Shown piece by piece: positions 1 to 4,989 of a DNA stretch of 6,190 bases (its first letter is position 1; the number at the start of each line of letters is the position of its first letter). The notes beneath the pieces were generated by a model. The model worked only from the letters and a program-made list of their open reading frames with translations, made no database searches and had not been told where the DNA came from. Both the position numbers and the translations under genes were made by a program. Source of the DNA: Armatimonadota bacterium (lineage in GTDB: Bacteria; Armatimonadota; Armatimonadia; Armatimonadales; Armatimonadaceae); assembly GCA_014381035.1 (NCBI GenBank), contig JACMIS010000427.1, forward strand, positions 1 through 6,190. Reading direction: 5' to 3'.

Positions 1-111
1 CTGCCCGCACTGCCCGCAGTAGACGTTTTCGGGCGGGACCGCTACCCCGCAGTTCAAACAGTTTTTGGGGCGCGGCGCGGGTTCGACTTGTCTTCGGATG
101 AAAAGGCGCAT
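1..111 (-). CDS. Zinc-ribbon protein, N-terminal fragment (runs off left edge)
   Basis: On the minus strand an ATG at 111-109 opens a frame of 37 codons with no stop before the window edge. The peptide begins MRLFIRRQVEPAPRPK and continues with CLNCG, a short spacer, then YCGQCG. This is a C-x2-C ... C-x2-C pattern typical of a short zinc-ribbon domain, with the cysteine pairs at residues 18/21 and 32/35. Such N-terminal ribbons often precede a membrane segment or a variable domain, but nothing beyond residue 37 is visible, so the function is unknown. A purine-rich stretch (GGATAGGGG on the minus strand) lies about 13 nt upstream of the ATG and may act as a ribosome site. The gene is divergent from the M15 peptidase gene, with 89 nt between the two chosen starts. 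The call rests on the cysteine pattern and the open frame only. Confidence 0.6.
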   Translation of the reverse strand, partial: MRLFIRRQVEPAPRPKNCLNCGVAVPPENVYCGQCGQ

Positions 112-153
112 TCGTATTGTTCGTCCCCTATCCTCGCGATTTAGTTGCAGGAA

Positions 154-183
154 TTGTCTGCGGCGGGCGTAAACCGGTATACT
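154..183 (+). promoter_or_regulatory. Candidate sigma70-type promoter for the M15 peptidase gene
   Basis: TTGTCT (154-159) and TATACT (178-183) are separated by 18 nt and match the -35 and -10 consensus at 4/6 and 5/6 positions. Transcription would start near 190, about 11 nt before the ATG at 201, giving a very short leader without an evident Shine-Dalgarno site. The position argues against the upstream in-frame TTG at 117, which would lie in front of the promoter. This is a prediction by eye only. Confidence 0.45.
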
Positions 184-200
184 GTTTCCTCAAACCGCTC

Positions 201-938
201 ATGCCCAGAATCGCCCTTGCTGGCTCTCCCGAACCGTTCGCCCGACTGAATCGCATCCCGATCTATGAGATCGGCGAACCGCTCGTTGATTTGCGCGACG
301 CCTGCCCCGCTATTGAGTTCGCGCCGGGTTGCCTTCCCTATCTGCGTCAGACGGTCGCGGCGATGCTCAACCGGGCGCAGGATTCGCTTCCCGAAGGATA
401 CCGCTTCCGCGCCGGTTCCGCGCTACGGACTCTGAATATGCAGGCGGAGATGTACTGGAAAAACTACCACAGACTCGCCGAGGAAAAACCGCATCTGCCC
501 ACATCCGCCCTGCGGCGTATCACGAATAAATACTTCGCCGCGCCGGATTATCCTGCTCCGCCGGGACACACGACCGGCGCGGCGGTGGATGTCGCCCTGA
601 TCCTGCCGGATGGTTTCACCGCCGATGTAACCTCGCCCACAAAAGGATGGGAAGCGGCGTACACCTGGTCGGACAAGATCGGTCCCGAGGCGAAGCAAAA
701 CCGGATGATCATCATCAACGCCCTCGCCGGAGCCGGGTTTTCGAACTGCCGGGATGAGTGGTGGCACTGGAGTTACGGCGACTCGGCATGGGCGGTGCGG
801 GTCGGCGCGACGGTCGCGGTATACGGGCGCATCGAACCGCCCGAAGGGTCCACATTTATACCGGAAGCGGAAAAGCCGGTCGAGGGTGTGGAAGGGGTTG
901 GCAACACGGACGGAGCTAACCAGGCATCGGGCGATTAG
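201..938 (+). CDS. VanX-like D-alanyl-D-alanine dipeptidase (peptidase family M15D)
   Basis: The 245-residue product is a predicted zinc D-Ala-D-Ala dipeptidase of the VanX/DdpX type, which hydrolyses the free D-Ala-D-Ala dipeptide. Two hallmark motifs are present. GHTTGAAVD carries zinc ligands His123 and Asp130 (family pattern SxHxxGxAxD, although the residues before the His here are Pro-Pro-Gly rather than Ser). DEWWHW carries the catalytic base Glu186 and zinc ligand His189. Arg76, in the segment SALRTLNMQAEMY, is a candidate for the VanX arginine that stabilises the transition state. There is no signal peptide, so a cytoplasmic location is likely. The length is slightly above the usual 200 or so because of a low-complexity C-terminal tail (about 212-245) rich in Glu, Gly and Val. 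The start is the ATG at 201, because a promoter-like element ends just before it; an in-frame TTG at 117 would add 28 residues. No van regulator or ligase gene is adjacent, so dipeptide recycling is more likely than glycopeptide resistance. Confidence 0.85.
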   Translation: MPRIALAGSPEPFARLNRIPIYEIGEPLVDLRDACPAIEFAPGCLPYLRQTVAAMLNRAQDSLPEGYRFRAGSALRTLNMQAEMYWKNYHRLAEEKPHLPTSALRRITNKYFAAPDYPAPPGHTTGAAVDVALILPDGFTADVTSPTKGWEAAYTWSDKIGPEAKQNRMIIINALAGAGFSNCRDEWWHWSYGDSAWAVRVGATVAVYGRIEPPEGSTFIPEAEKPVEGVEGVGNTDGANQASGD

Positions 939-998
939 ACGAGTCGCGGGAGGGTGTAATTACGACGGATCGCCCCGGCGTACCCACAGAAGAAGCGG

Positions 999-1586
999 CT
1001 ATAGGTACGCAGCGACTGCCTTCTGCAGGCTTGCCACCGTTTGCTCGCTGGTCAGCACTTCGACCAGTTTACCGTCGCGGTCAAAGATATACGTGCGTGG
1101 CAAGGGAAAGTCCGCGTCTGCGGGCAGCTTTGGTTCCAGCATTTGCGGGTAACCATCCGGGTCCAATCCCGCTTTGTTGAGGTACGCCCCCTTAGACTGC
1201 CCGTTCTTTTCCAGAAACGCACTTACCTTGACATCATCCCGTTTCGGGGTATCGAATGACACCGTCAACAATTCGACGCCGCGTTCGGCGTTCGCTTTGC
1301 TGAACGAGATCAGTGCGGGAAACTCCTTGACACACGGACCACACCAGGTCGCCCACATATTGACGACGACCACTTTTCCCTTGTTTTCCGCGATTTTGCT
1401 TTTCAAACCTTCCGGGTCAATCGTGGGAACAATGCTCGTGTCTGGTGTAGTCGGTGCCGAGGGAGTGACCGCTTCACGCGGAACGGCGGGCGGTATCTCG
1501 GTCACGGTTTTTGAGGCAGGACACCCCGCCATCAACGATGCCATGAGGATACCACCCGCATACCAGAGAGGACGGTTCAGTCGCAC
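999..1586 (-). CDS. TlpA-like thioredoxin-fold lipoprotein
   Basis: The 195-residue product is a membrane-anchored thiol-disulfide oxidoreductase of the TlpA/ResA/DsbE class, acting on the outer face of the cytoplasmic membrane. Residues 1-21 form a lipoprotein signal (Arg3 and Arg5, hydrophobic core, then MAGC) with the lipidated cysteine at position 22. A Pro/Thr-rich linker (about 23-55) leads to the thioredoxin domain. Its active site is WCGPC (Cys82, Cys85) after the strand KVVVVNMWAT, and the cis-proline is Pro163 in PLPRTYIFD. The length is normal for the family. The start is the GTG at 1586: the next in-frame ATG (residue 15) would destroy the signal sequence. The gene begins 3 nt after the stop of the peroxiredoxin gene and is surely cotranscribed with it. 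A likely job is reducing the partner peroxiredoxin. Cytochrome c maturation is an alternative, but no heme-related gene is adjacent. The last codons face the end of the M15 gene, with 60 nt between and no obvious terminator. Confidence 0.88.
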   Translation of the reverse strand: MRLNRPLWYAGGILMASLMAGCPASKTVTEIPPAVPREAVTPSAPTTPDTSIVPTIDPEGLKSKIAENKGKVVVVNMWATWCGPCVKEFPALISFSKANAERGVELLTVSFDTPKRDDVKVSAFLEKNGQSKGAYLNKAGLDPDGYPQMLEPKLPADADFPLPRTYIFDRDGKLVEVLTSEQTVASLQKAVAAYL

Positions 1587-1589
1587 GGT

Positions 1590-2195
1590 CTACTTCGTTC
1601 CCTTCGATAACTTTTCCAGATGCGCGAGAGAATCCTCTGCCGCTTTGCCGACTTTGACGGCTTTATCTACGTAAGCGATCTTCCCGTCTGGAGCGATGTA
1701 GTAGGTCCAACGGTTTGCATAGGTAGTATTGTCCATCAACGCCTCGTACTGCTTCGCGACAATGCCGCCGACATCAGACAGGAGCGTATGCTTGAGACCG
1801 TCGCGGGTGCAAAACTCACGCTTGCTTTTGGTATCTTGCGTTGAAATCGTATAAACCACTGCATTCTTTGGGGTGAACTCGGCAGCGTGTTCCGTGTAAG
1901 AGCGGTTTTGCATCGTGCAACCACCGGTCATATCAGCGGGATAGAACGCGAGGACGACCCATTTGCCTTTTTGCGCGGACAATTTGACCGGCTTGTCGTT
2001 CTGATCGGGCAGTGTAAAGTCGGGGGCAGGTTTTCCAACCATTGTTTTTTTATCCTCCAGGGCAGCATTCGCCGGGGCACCGGTCCCGGTCAGGGAAAGC
2101 ACGGTGGTAGCGGCAACGATACCGAGTGCGAGGGAGGCAACGATCCAGGCTCCTGCCTTTCCTGTGTTCGGTTTCATTTTTTCGGTACGCGACAT
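1590..2195 (-). CDS. Exported PrxQ/BCP-type peroxiredoxin
   Basis: The 201-residue product is a thiol peroxidase of the AhpC/TSA superfamily, PrxQ/BCP branch, reducing hydrogen peroxide and organic hydroperoxides. The core (about 53-195) starts with VGKPAPDFTLPDQ and holds the peroxidatic site YPADMTGGC, fitting PxxxTxxC with Pro86, Thr90 and Cys93. The catalytic arginine is probably Arg162 in NRWTYYIAPDG. The only other core cysteine, Cys129, lies 36 residues after Cys93. That is the spacing of the atypical 2-Cys PrxQ form whose resolving cysteine sits in helix 3, so an intramolecular disulfide is likely. Residues 1-44 look like a Sec signal peptide: Lys-containing start, hydrophobic segment at about 17-35, and ANA before the predicted cut after Ala44. 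Most PrxQ proteins are cytoplasmic, so export is notable. The start is the ATG at 2195. An in-frame GTG-type extension to 2258 would run through the predicted promoter, and the ATG at codon 7 is an alternative. It is the first gene of the operon with the thioredoxin lipoprotein. Confidence 0.88.
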   Translation of the reverse strand: MSRTEKMKPNTGKAGAWIVASLALGIVAATTVLSLTGTGAPANAALEDKKTMVGKPAPDFTLPDQNDKPVKLSAQKGKWVVLAFYPADMTGGCTMQNRSYTEHAAEFTPKNAVVYTISTQDTKSKREFCTRDGLKHTLLSDVGGIVAKQYEALMDNTTYANRWTYYIAPDGKIAYVDKAVKVGKAAEDSLAHLEKLSKGTK

Positions 2196-2239
2196 AGTGG
2201 TTAGATTCTTTCTTTTCTTCCGGCGGAAGCCGCCCTTGT

Positions 2240-2245
2240 AGTATA
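2240..2245 (-). promoter_or_regulatory. Candidate -10 element for the peroxiredoxin-thioredoxin operon
   Basis: On the minus strand TATACT lies at 2245-2240, 44 nt upstream of the ATG at 2195. It is identical to the -10 hexamer proposed for the M15 gene. No good -35 hexamer is visible 16-18 nt upstream, so an activator or an extended contact may be needed. Transcription would start near 2233 and give a leader of about 38 nt with a purine-rich stretch (GGAAGAAAAGAAAG) before the start codon. Confidence 0.35.
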
Positions 2246-2327
2246 CCCGTGTCCCCATTGATTTCGTTTCCGATGACCGATTTTAATTCCTTTTGTCGGC
2301 AGCGCGTTCAAGAAGATGACGCCGGGT

Positions 2328-2342
2328 TTATTCCGGGAATAA
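2328..2342. repeat. 15-nt palindrome TTATTCC-G-GGAATAA, possible operator
   Basis: Two perfectly complementary 7-nt arms surround a single G. The dyad lies in the AT-rich intergenic region, about 83 nt upstream of the peroxiredoxin -10 element and about 105 nt upstream of the DUF2089-like start codon. Its size and symmetry suit a dimeric helix-turn-helix repressor. The neighbouring DUF2089-like protein is one possible binder, which is inference only. Confidence 0.35.
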
Positions 2343-2394
2343 TGGATAACCTGTATCGCGTTCAATAATTTTATGAATATTTTTAATGTGTATA

Positions 2395-2423
2395 TTGTAA
2401 AAGTTAAAACCTGCTGATAAAGT
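2395..2423 (+). promoter_or_regulatory. Weak candidate promoter for the DUF2089-like gene
   Basis: TTGTAA (2395-2400) and TAAAGT (2418-2423) are spaced by 17 nt, and each matches consensus at 4/6 positions. The predicted start, near 2430, would leave a leader of about 17 nt before the ATG at 2447. The AT-rich setting favours a promoter here, but the exact hexamers are uncertain. Confidence 0.3.
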
Positions 2424-2446
2424 ATCTCCAAAAGCAAGTTCAAAAT

Positions 2447-2860
2447 ATGCCACGCCAGATTACTCAATGCCCGAAGTGTGATGCTTCACTGCGTATCAGT
2501 GAACTATCCTGCACCCACTGTGACACGAAGTTACAGGGTACGTTTCTCTCCGCCCCTCTGGCGATGCTTCCCGCCGAGCATCAGCGATTTATTGAAACAT
2601 TCGTTCTTTGTCGGGGTGTCATCCGGGATATGGAACGCGAACTCGGCGTTTCCTACCCCACGGTTCGTGCCCGTCTGGACGCCGCCGTTTCCGCGCTGGA
2701 AACAGTTCTGGATCCGGAGCCAGTCTCTTTGCCCCGTGAGCCGGTTTTGCCCCCGCCGACGTATCCGCTCCGCGATAACCTGCGCAAGCGACTTTTGCGT
2801 GACGTGGAAGAAGGACGTTTGACACCCGCGCAGGCTGCGGAAGCACTGCGCACGATGTAG
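2447..2860 (+). CDS. DUF2089-like zinc-ribbon/helix-turn-helix regulator
   Basis: The 137-residue product resembles DUF2089-family proteins: a short zinc ribbon followed by a helix-turn-helix. CPKC (Cys8, Cys11) and CTHC (Cys22, Cys25) form the ribbon. The block LPAEHQRFIETFVLCRG (41-57), followed by MERELGVSYPTVRARLD (62-78), is the characteristic part, and the latter half reads as a recognition helix. Residues 85-108 are a Pro-rich linker. The C-terminal stretch 112-137 is a two-helix module with the core GxLTxxQAAExL, which recurs at the N-terminus of the DUF4097-like protein three genes along this group. No signal or membrane segment is present, so it is a likely cytoplasmic DNA-binding protein. 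It leads a plus-strand group, with the next coding region starting about 19 nt downstream. The ATG at 2447 has only a weak purine-rich site ahead of it (AAAGCAAG). Family function is poorly known; a regulatory role is inferred from the fold. Confidence 0.8.
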   Translation: MPRQITQCPKCDASLRISELSCTHCDTKLQGTFLSAPLAMLPAEHQRFIETFVLCRGVIRDMERELGVSYPTVRARLDAAVSALETVLDPEPVSLPREPVLPPPTYPLRDNLRKRLLRDVEEGRLTPAQAAEALRTM

Positions 2861-2879
2861 TAGAAAGGAATTGTCGTCC

Positions 2880-3155
2880 GTGCAAAAACAATCCCACCGT
2901 CCTTCCCCCGATGTTTCTCGCGCCACGCGGGGACGATTCCTTGCCCGCCATAAGGCACGAATAATCGAGCAAGATGATCTTGTCATCATCGAGTTCGTCG
3001 AGCAAGAGCCGTGGTACACCGCGGCACCCGCGCGGAAAAACCGATGGCTGGCAAATGATGCGGTGTTGCCCCGCCTGCTGACGTTGATGCTCGTCGTCGT
3101 GACATCATCCGCATCCGCGCTTTATGGTGTTGGAAAATGGCTACGCTGGATCTGA
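2880..3155 (+). CDS. Small single-pass membrane protein of unknown function
   Basis: I do not recognise this 91-residue protein. The first 27 residues are basic (many Arg, Lys and His). A strand-like stretch follows (IIEQDDLVIIEFVEQEPWY, 28-46). A hydrophobic segment at about 62-84 (VLPRLLTLMLVVVTSSASAL) is one transmembrane helix, with a short KWLRW tail. By the positive-inside rule the long N-terminal part probably faces the cytoplasm, though both flanks carry positive charge. The start is a GTG at 2880, placed 10 nt after a good AAAGGA ribosome site (2864-2869). An in-frame TTG at 2871 would add three residues but leaves only 1 nt after that site. It lies between the DUF2089-like regulator and the DUF4097-like gene on the same strand, so a membrane anchor or sensor for that group is a reasonable but untested guess. 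Confidence 0.65.
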   Translation: MQKQSHRPSPDVSRATRGRFLARHKARIIEQDDLVIIEFVEQEPWYTAAPARKNRWLANDAVLPRLLTLMLVVVTSSASALYGVGKWLRWI

Positions 3156-3170
3156 CTGGCGAAATGATGT

Positions 3171-3189
3171 GGGAACACGCTCCCTTTTT
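3171..3189 (+). terminator. Weak hairpin plus T-run between the small membrane gene and the DUF4097-like gene
   Basis: GGGA-ACACGC-TCCC is directly followed by five T residues (3185-3189). The stem is only 4 bp, so at most this is a partial terminator or attenuator tuning expression of the downstream gene. No strong promoter is visible in 3156-3234, which suggests that some transcription from upstream continues into the DUF4097-like gene. Confidence 0.2.
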
Positions 3190-3234
3190 ATCTTCGCAAT
3201 TTACTAAAGTACAACCGTTTGGAGAACAAAAACA

Positions 3235-4872
3235 ATGGCTAAAGAAGAAAACCTGCTGATACTCAAGATGCTACAGGACGGCACGATTACCGCCGAGCAA
3301 GCTGCGGAACTGCTGTCCGCCGTGGACGTTTCCGCGAAACGCACCGAAGCCCCCCCGGCACCGCCCGCCCCTCCGACCGGCGCAATTCCGCTGCCTCCCC
3401 AGTACGCGGATGGCACCCTGCCTCCCATCCCGCCGATGCCACCCGAGTTCGACATAGACGACGAGGACGATCCCGGCTCGGTCTCGGATTTGCCGAGCAA
3501 GGACAGCGACACCTTATCCCGCGCCCGTGCCAAGATCGCCGCCGCCCGTGAGCGCGTCGCGGGCGTGCAGGAGCAACTGTCCGCCGCGGAAGTGAAGTTA
3601 GACCACGCCGAAAAGTCCGGGGAAGGCGAGAACGCCCCCTGGGACACGGTCGCGGATGCTTTGAAAGACGTTCCCGGTGCCCGGTCCATCGCTGACGCGC
3701 TCCGCGGGATTGACCCGCGACGCATCGCCTCCACCGCGCGCCGACAAGCCCGCCGCATCGGACGACAGGTGCGTACCTCGCTGGGCGATCTGACCATTGA
3801 TCTTTCGATCAATCTGGAAGCGATGCAGGGTGAGCCGGAAATCGCCGCGCCACGCGAAGCGACCGCCAGCGTTCCTGCAGGCGGAACCCTTCGCGTAAAA
3901 AACACGCTCGGGAATATCGAGGCTATCGGCGCGGATGTGCCGGAAGCGCGAGTCGCGGGCGTGCTCAAAGTATGGGCAGCGGACCGCGCCGCCGCCGAGG
4001 ATCTGGCGTCGCAAATCCAGCTGACGGTGGAAAACGGTCCGGATGGCCCCACGGTCGCCGTTACGCACCCGGCACGCGTCCGCCGTGCCTCGCTCGACTT
4101 GAAGGTGTTCGTCCCCAGCGGACAGCCGCCGTTCAAAATCTCGCTCATGAGTCCGAGCGGTGATGTATCGGCGCGTTCGATCAAGAATGCCGCCGTGGTA
4201 CTTGCCACACAGTCGGGCGACGCACGGGCGATGGAAATCGCGGGAGATGTTGCCGCCGACACCGCGTCGGGCGATATAGCGGTCGAAGGCGTCTTAGGGT
4301 CGGTATCGGTCGGCACGGCCTCGGGCGACATCGAGGCAGTCCGGCTTTCCGGCGCGACGTTCCGCGCTTCCACCCAGTCTGGCGATGTGCGTTTATCGGA
4401 CGGGACGGTGCCGACGGTGAATGTGGAGACCGTTTCCGGCGACCTGTTCCTGTCACACCTGGCCGGACGCACGGCGCGTGCCCGAACGGTTTCCGGCGAC
4501 ATCACCGCGACCGAAGTTACCTTCGACGGCGAGGCGGCGTTCGACACCGTCAGTGGCACACTGGAGTTCGCGCCGAAGTCGCCGCTGAAATCCAGCTCGA
4601 TCAAACTCGCCGCTGTATCCGGTGACATCGAGGCCCGACTCCCCCGCGACACCGACGCTACCCTCGATCTATCGAGTAAAGGCGGAGATGTAGAAGCGAC
4701 ACTCTACCCTGCCCCGGCAAGTGGGGGCGGCGTCTCCGGCGTGACCGAGAAAGTGATTCGCGCCTCCGGAATGGTATCGGTAGCCGAAACGCTCGGCGCG
4801 GGAACCAGCCCGGCACGAATCGTTGTCGGCACCGTTTCCGGCGACATTACGGTGACGCAGGCGAAGGAGTAA
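3235..4872 (+). CDS. DUF4097-like beta-solenoid protein with N-terminal helical module
   Basis: The 545-residue product has a clear modular build. Residues 6-30 are a short two-helix module (ILKMLQDGTITAEQAAELL) of the kind found at the N-terminus of YvlB/LiaX-type proteins. A proline-rich linker (39-70) and an acidic patch (71-80, FDIDDEDD) follow. Residues 92-128 are a charged, heptad-like helix, probably coiled coil. Residues 160-180 are an Arg-rich segment. From about 205 to the end lies a DUF4097-type beta domain, in which SGD or a close variant recurs at residues 308, 327, 345, 363, 382, 401, 420, 440, 462, 483 and 535, mostly 18-22 residues apart, as expected of stacked beta-helix rungs. 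There is no signal peptide or membrane segment, so it is predicted cytoplasmic, perhaps membrane-associated through the basic region. The ATG at 3235 follows GGAG by 10 nt. Relatives in Firmicutes are tied to envelope stress; that role here is inference. The run of prolines should make translation dependent on EF-P. Confidence 0.8.
   Translation: MAKEENLLILKMLQDGTITAEQAAELLSAVDVSAKRTEAPPAPPAPPTGAIPLPPQYADGTLPPIPPMPPEFDIDDEDDPGSVSDLPSKDSDTLSRARAKIAAARERVAGVQEQLSAAEVKLDHAEKSGEGENAPWDTVADALKDVPGARSIADALRGIDPRRIASTARRQARRIGRQVRTSLGDLTIDLSINLEAMQGEPEIAAPREATASVPAGGTLRVKNTLGNIEAIGADVPEARVAGVLKVWAADRAAAEDLASQIQLTVENGPDGPTVAVTHPARVRRASLDLKVFVPSGQPPFKISLMSPSGDVSARSIKNAAVVLATQSGDARAMEIAGDVAADTASGDIAVEGVLGSVSVGTASGDIEAVRLSGATFRASTQSGDVRLSDGTVPTVNVETVSGDLFLSHLAGRTARARTVSGDITATEVTFDGEAAFDTVSGTLEFAPKSPLKSSSIKLAAVSGDIEARLPRDTDATLDLSSKGGDVEATLYPAPASGGGVSGVTEKVIRASGMVSVAETLGAGTSPARIVVGTVSGDITVTQAKE
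4156..4845 (+). repeat. Intragenic SGD repeat array (eleven rungs)
   Basis: This segment of the DUF4097-like gene encodes eleven copies of SGD or a near match (one SGT, one GGD). Successive spacings are 19, 18, 18, 19, 19, 19, 20, 22 and 21 residues, then 52 before the last copy. The DNA has diverged except for a recurring core near ACCGTTTCCGGCGAC at 4429-4443 and 4831-4845, with a one-base variant at 4486-4500. The long last gap holds a Gly/Pro-rich insertion. Confidence 0.8.
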
Positions 4873-4879
4873 TGATGAG

Positions 4880-4899
4880 GGCGCATAGCGGGACTGTTC
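4880..4899 (+). repeat. Partial third copy of the inverted-repeat unit
   Basis: This 20-mer (GGCGCATAGCGGGACTGTTC) matches the right arm of the adjacent inverted repeat (4936-4955) at 17 of 20 positions, in the same orientation, with the first ten bases identical. It begins 8 bases after the stop codon of the DUF4097-like gene. It could also pair imperfectly (about 15 of 20) with the left arm, allowing an alternative fold. Confidence 0.6.
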
Positions 4900-4964
4900 G
4901 GGTCGTGTACGGTTCTGCTATTCGCCGTCGCCGAAGGCGCATAGCAGAACCGTTCACGACCCGA
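4898..4964. repeat. Long near-perfect inverted repeat, 29-nt arms with 9-nt loop
   Basis: The arms 4898-4926 and 4936-4964 are complementary at 27 of 29 positions (mismatches at 4908/4954 and 4922/4940). The loop 4927-4935 can add two further pairs. In RNA this is a very stable hairpin of about 67 nt. Neither side has a T-run, so it is not a classical intrinsic terminator, although it may block exonucleases or stop transcription between the DUF4097-like gene and the permease gene. Its size also fits a miniature palindromic intergenic element of the REP or MITE kind; no target-site duplication is evident. Confidence 0.8.
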
Positions 4965-4980
4965 CGAGAAGCGGTAAACT
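4953..4980 (+). promoter_or_regulatory. Weak candidate promoter for the ABC permease gene
   Basis: TAAACT (4975-4980) matches a -10 element and ends 9 nt before the GTG at 4990, so a transcript would be leaderless or nearly so. A possible -35, TTCACG (4953-4958), lies 16 nt upstream inside the right arm of the inverted repeat. The arrangement resembles the TANNNT motif found just ahead of leaderless genes in some phyla. The sequence support is modest. Confidence 0.3.
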
Positions 4981-4989
4981 ACATGTATT

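Larger units (their letters stand above)
2196..2446. other. Divergent intergenic region between the peroxiredoxin operon and the DUF2089-like gene
   Basis: This 251-bp region separates two divergent transcription units and contains no convincing gene. The half nearer 2446 is clearly AT-richer than the surrounding genes. It holds promoter-like elements for both directions, a 15-nt palindrome (2328-2342) and a 9-nt direct repeat CGCGTTCAA at 2303-2311 and 2357-2365. A small GC hairpin, GGCGG-AAG-CCGCC (2222-2234), falls at the predicted 5' end of the peroxiredoxin mRNA. Confidence 0.6.

Noticed and set aside
117..200. N-terminal extension of the M15 peptidase from a TTG at 117
   Set aside because: No ribosome site precedes it, the extension has no family similarity, and a good promoter-like element lies inside it.
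754..1152. Plus-strand frame spanning the gap between the M15 and thioredoxin genes
   Set aside because: It overlaps both real genes out of frame, is Arg/Ser/Thr-rich, and has no ribosome site or family signature.
2201..2467. 88-codon minus-strand frame across the divergent intergenic region
   Set aside because: It runs through the predicted promoters and palindrome, overlaps the start of the DUF2089-like gene, and its Ile/Leu/Asn-rich content simply reflects AT-rich DNA.
3204..4652. Long open frame (482 codons) antisense to the DUF4097-like gene
   Set aside because: Its product is a Ser/Ala/Arg/Pro-rich composition with no recognisable domain and lies opposite a clearly coding repeat gene. 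Codon bias in GC-rich DNA often leaves this antisense frame open.
4898..4964. Intrinsic terminator interpretation of the inverted repeat
   Set aside because: The hairpin is strong, but there is no T-run on either strand after it, and its length exceeds that of usual terminators.
4873..4989. Cobalamin riboswitch ahead of the BtuC-like permease
   Set aside because: The region is too short and lacks the conserved B12-box core; the structure present is a simple long hairpin.
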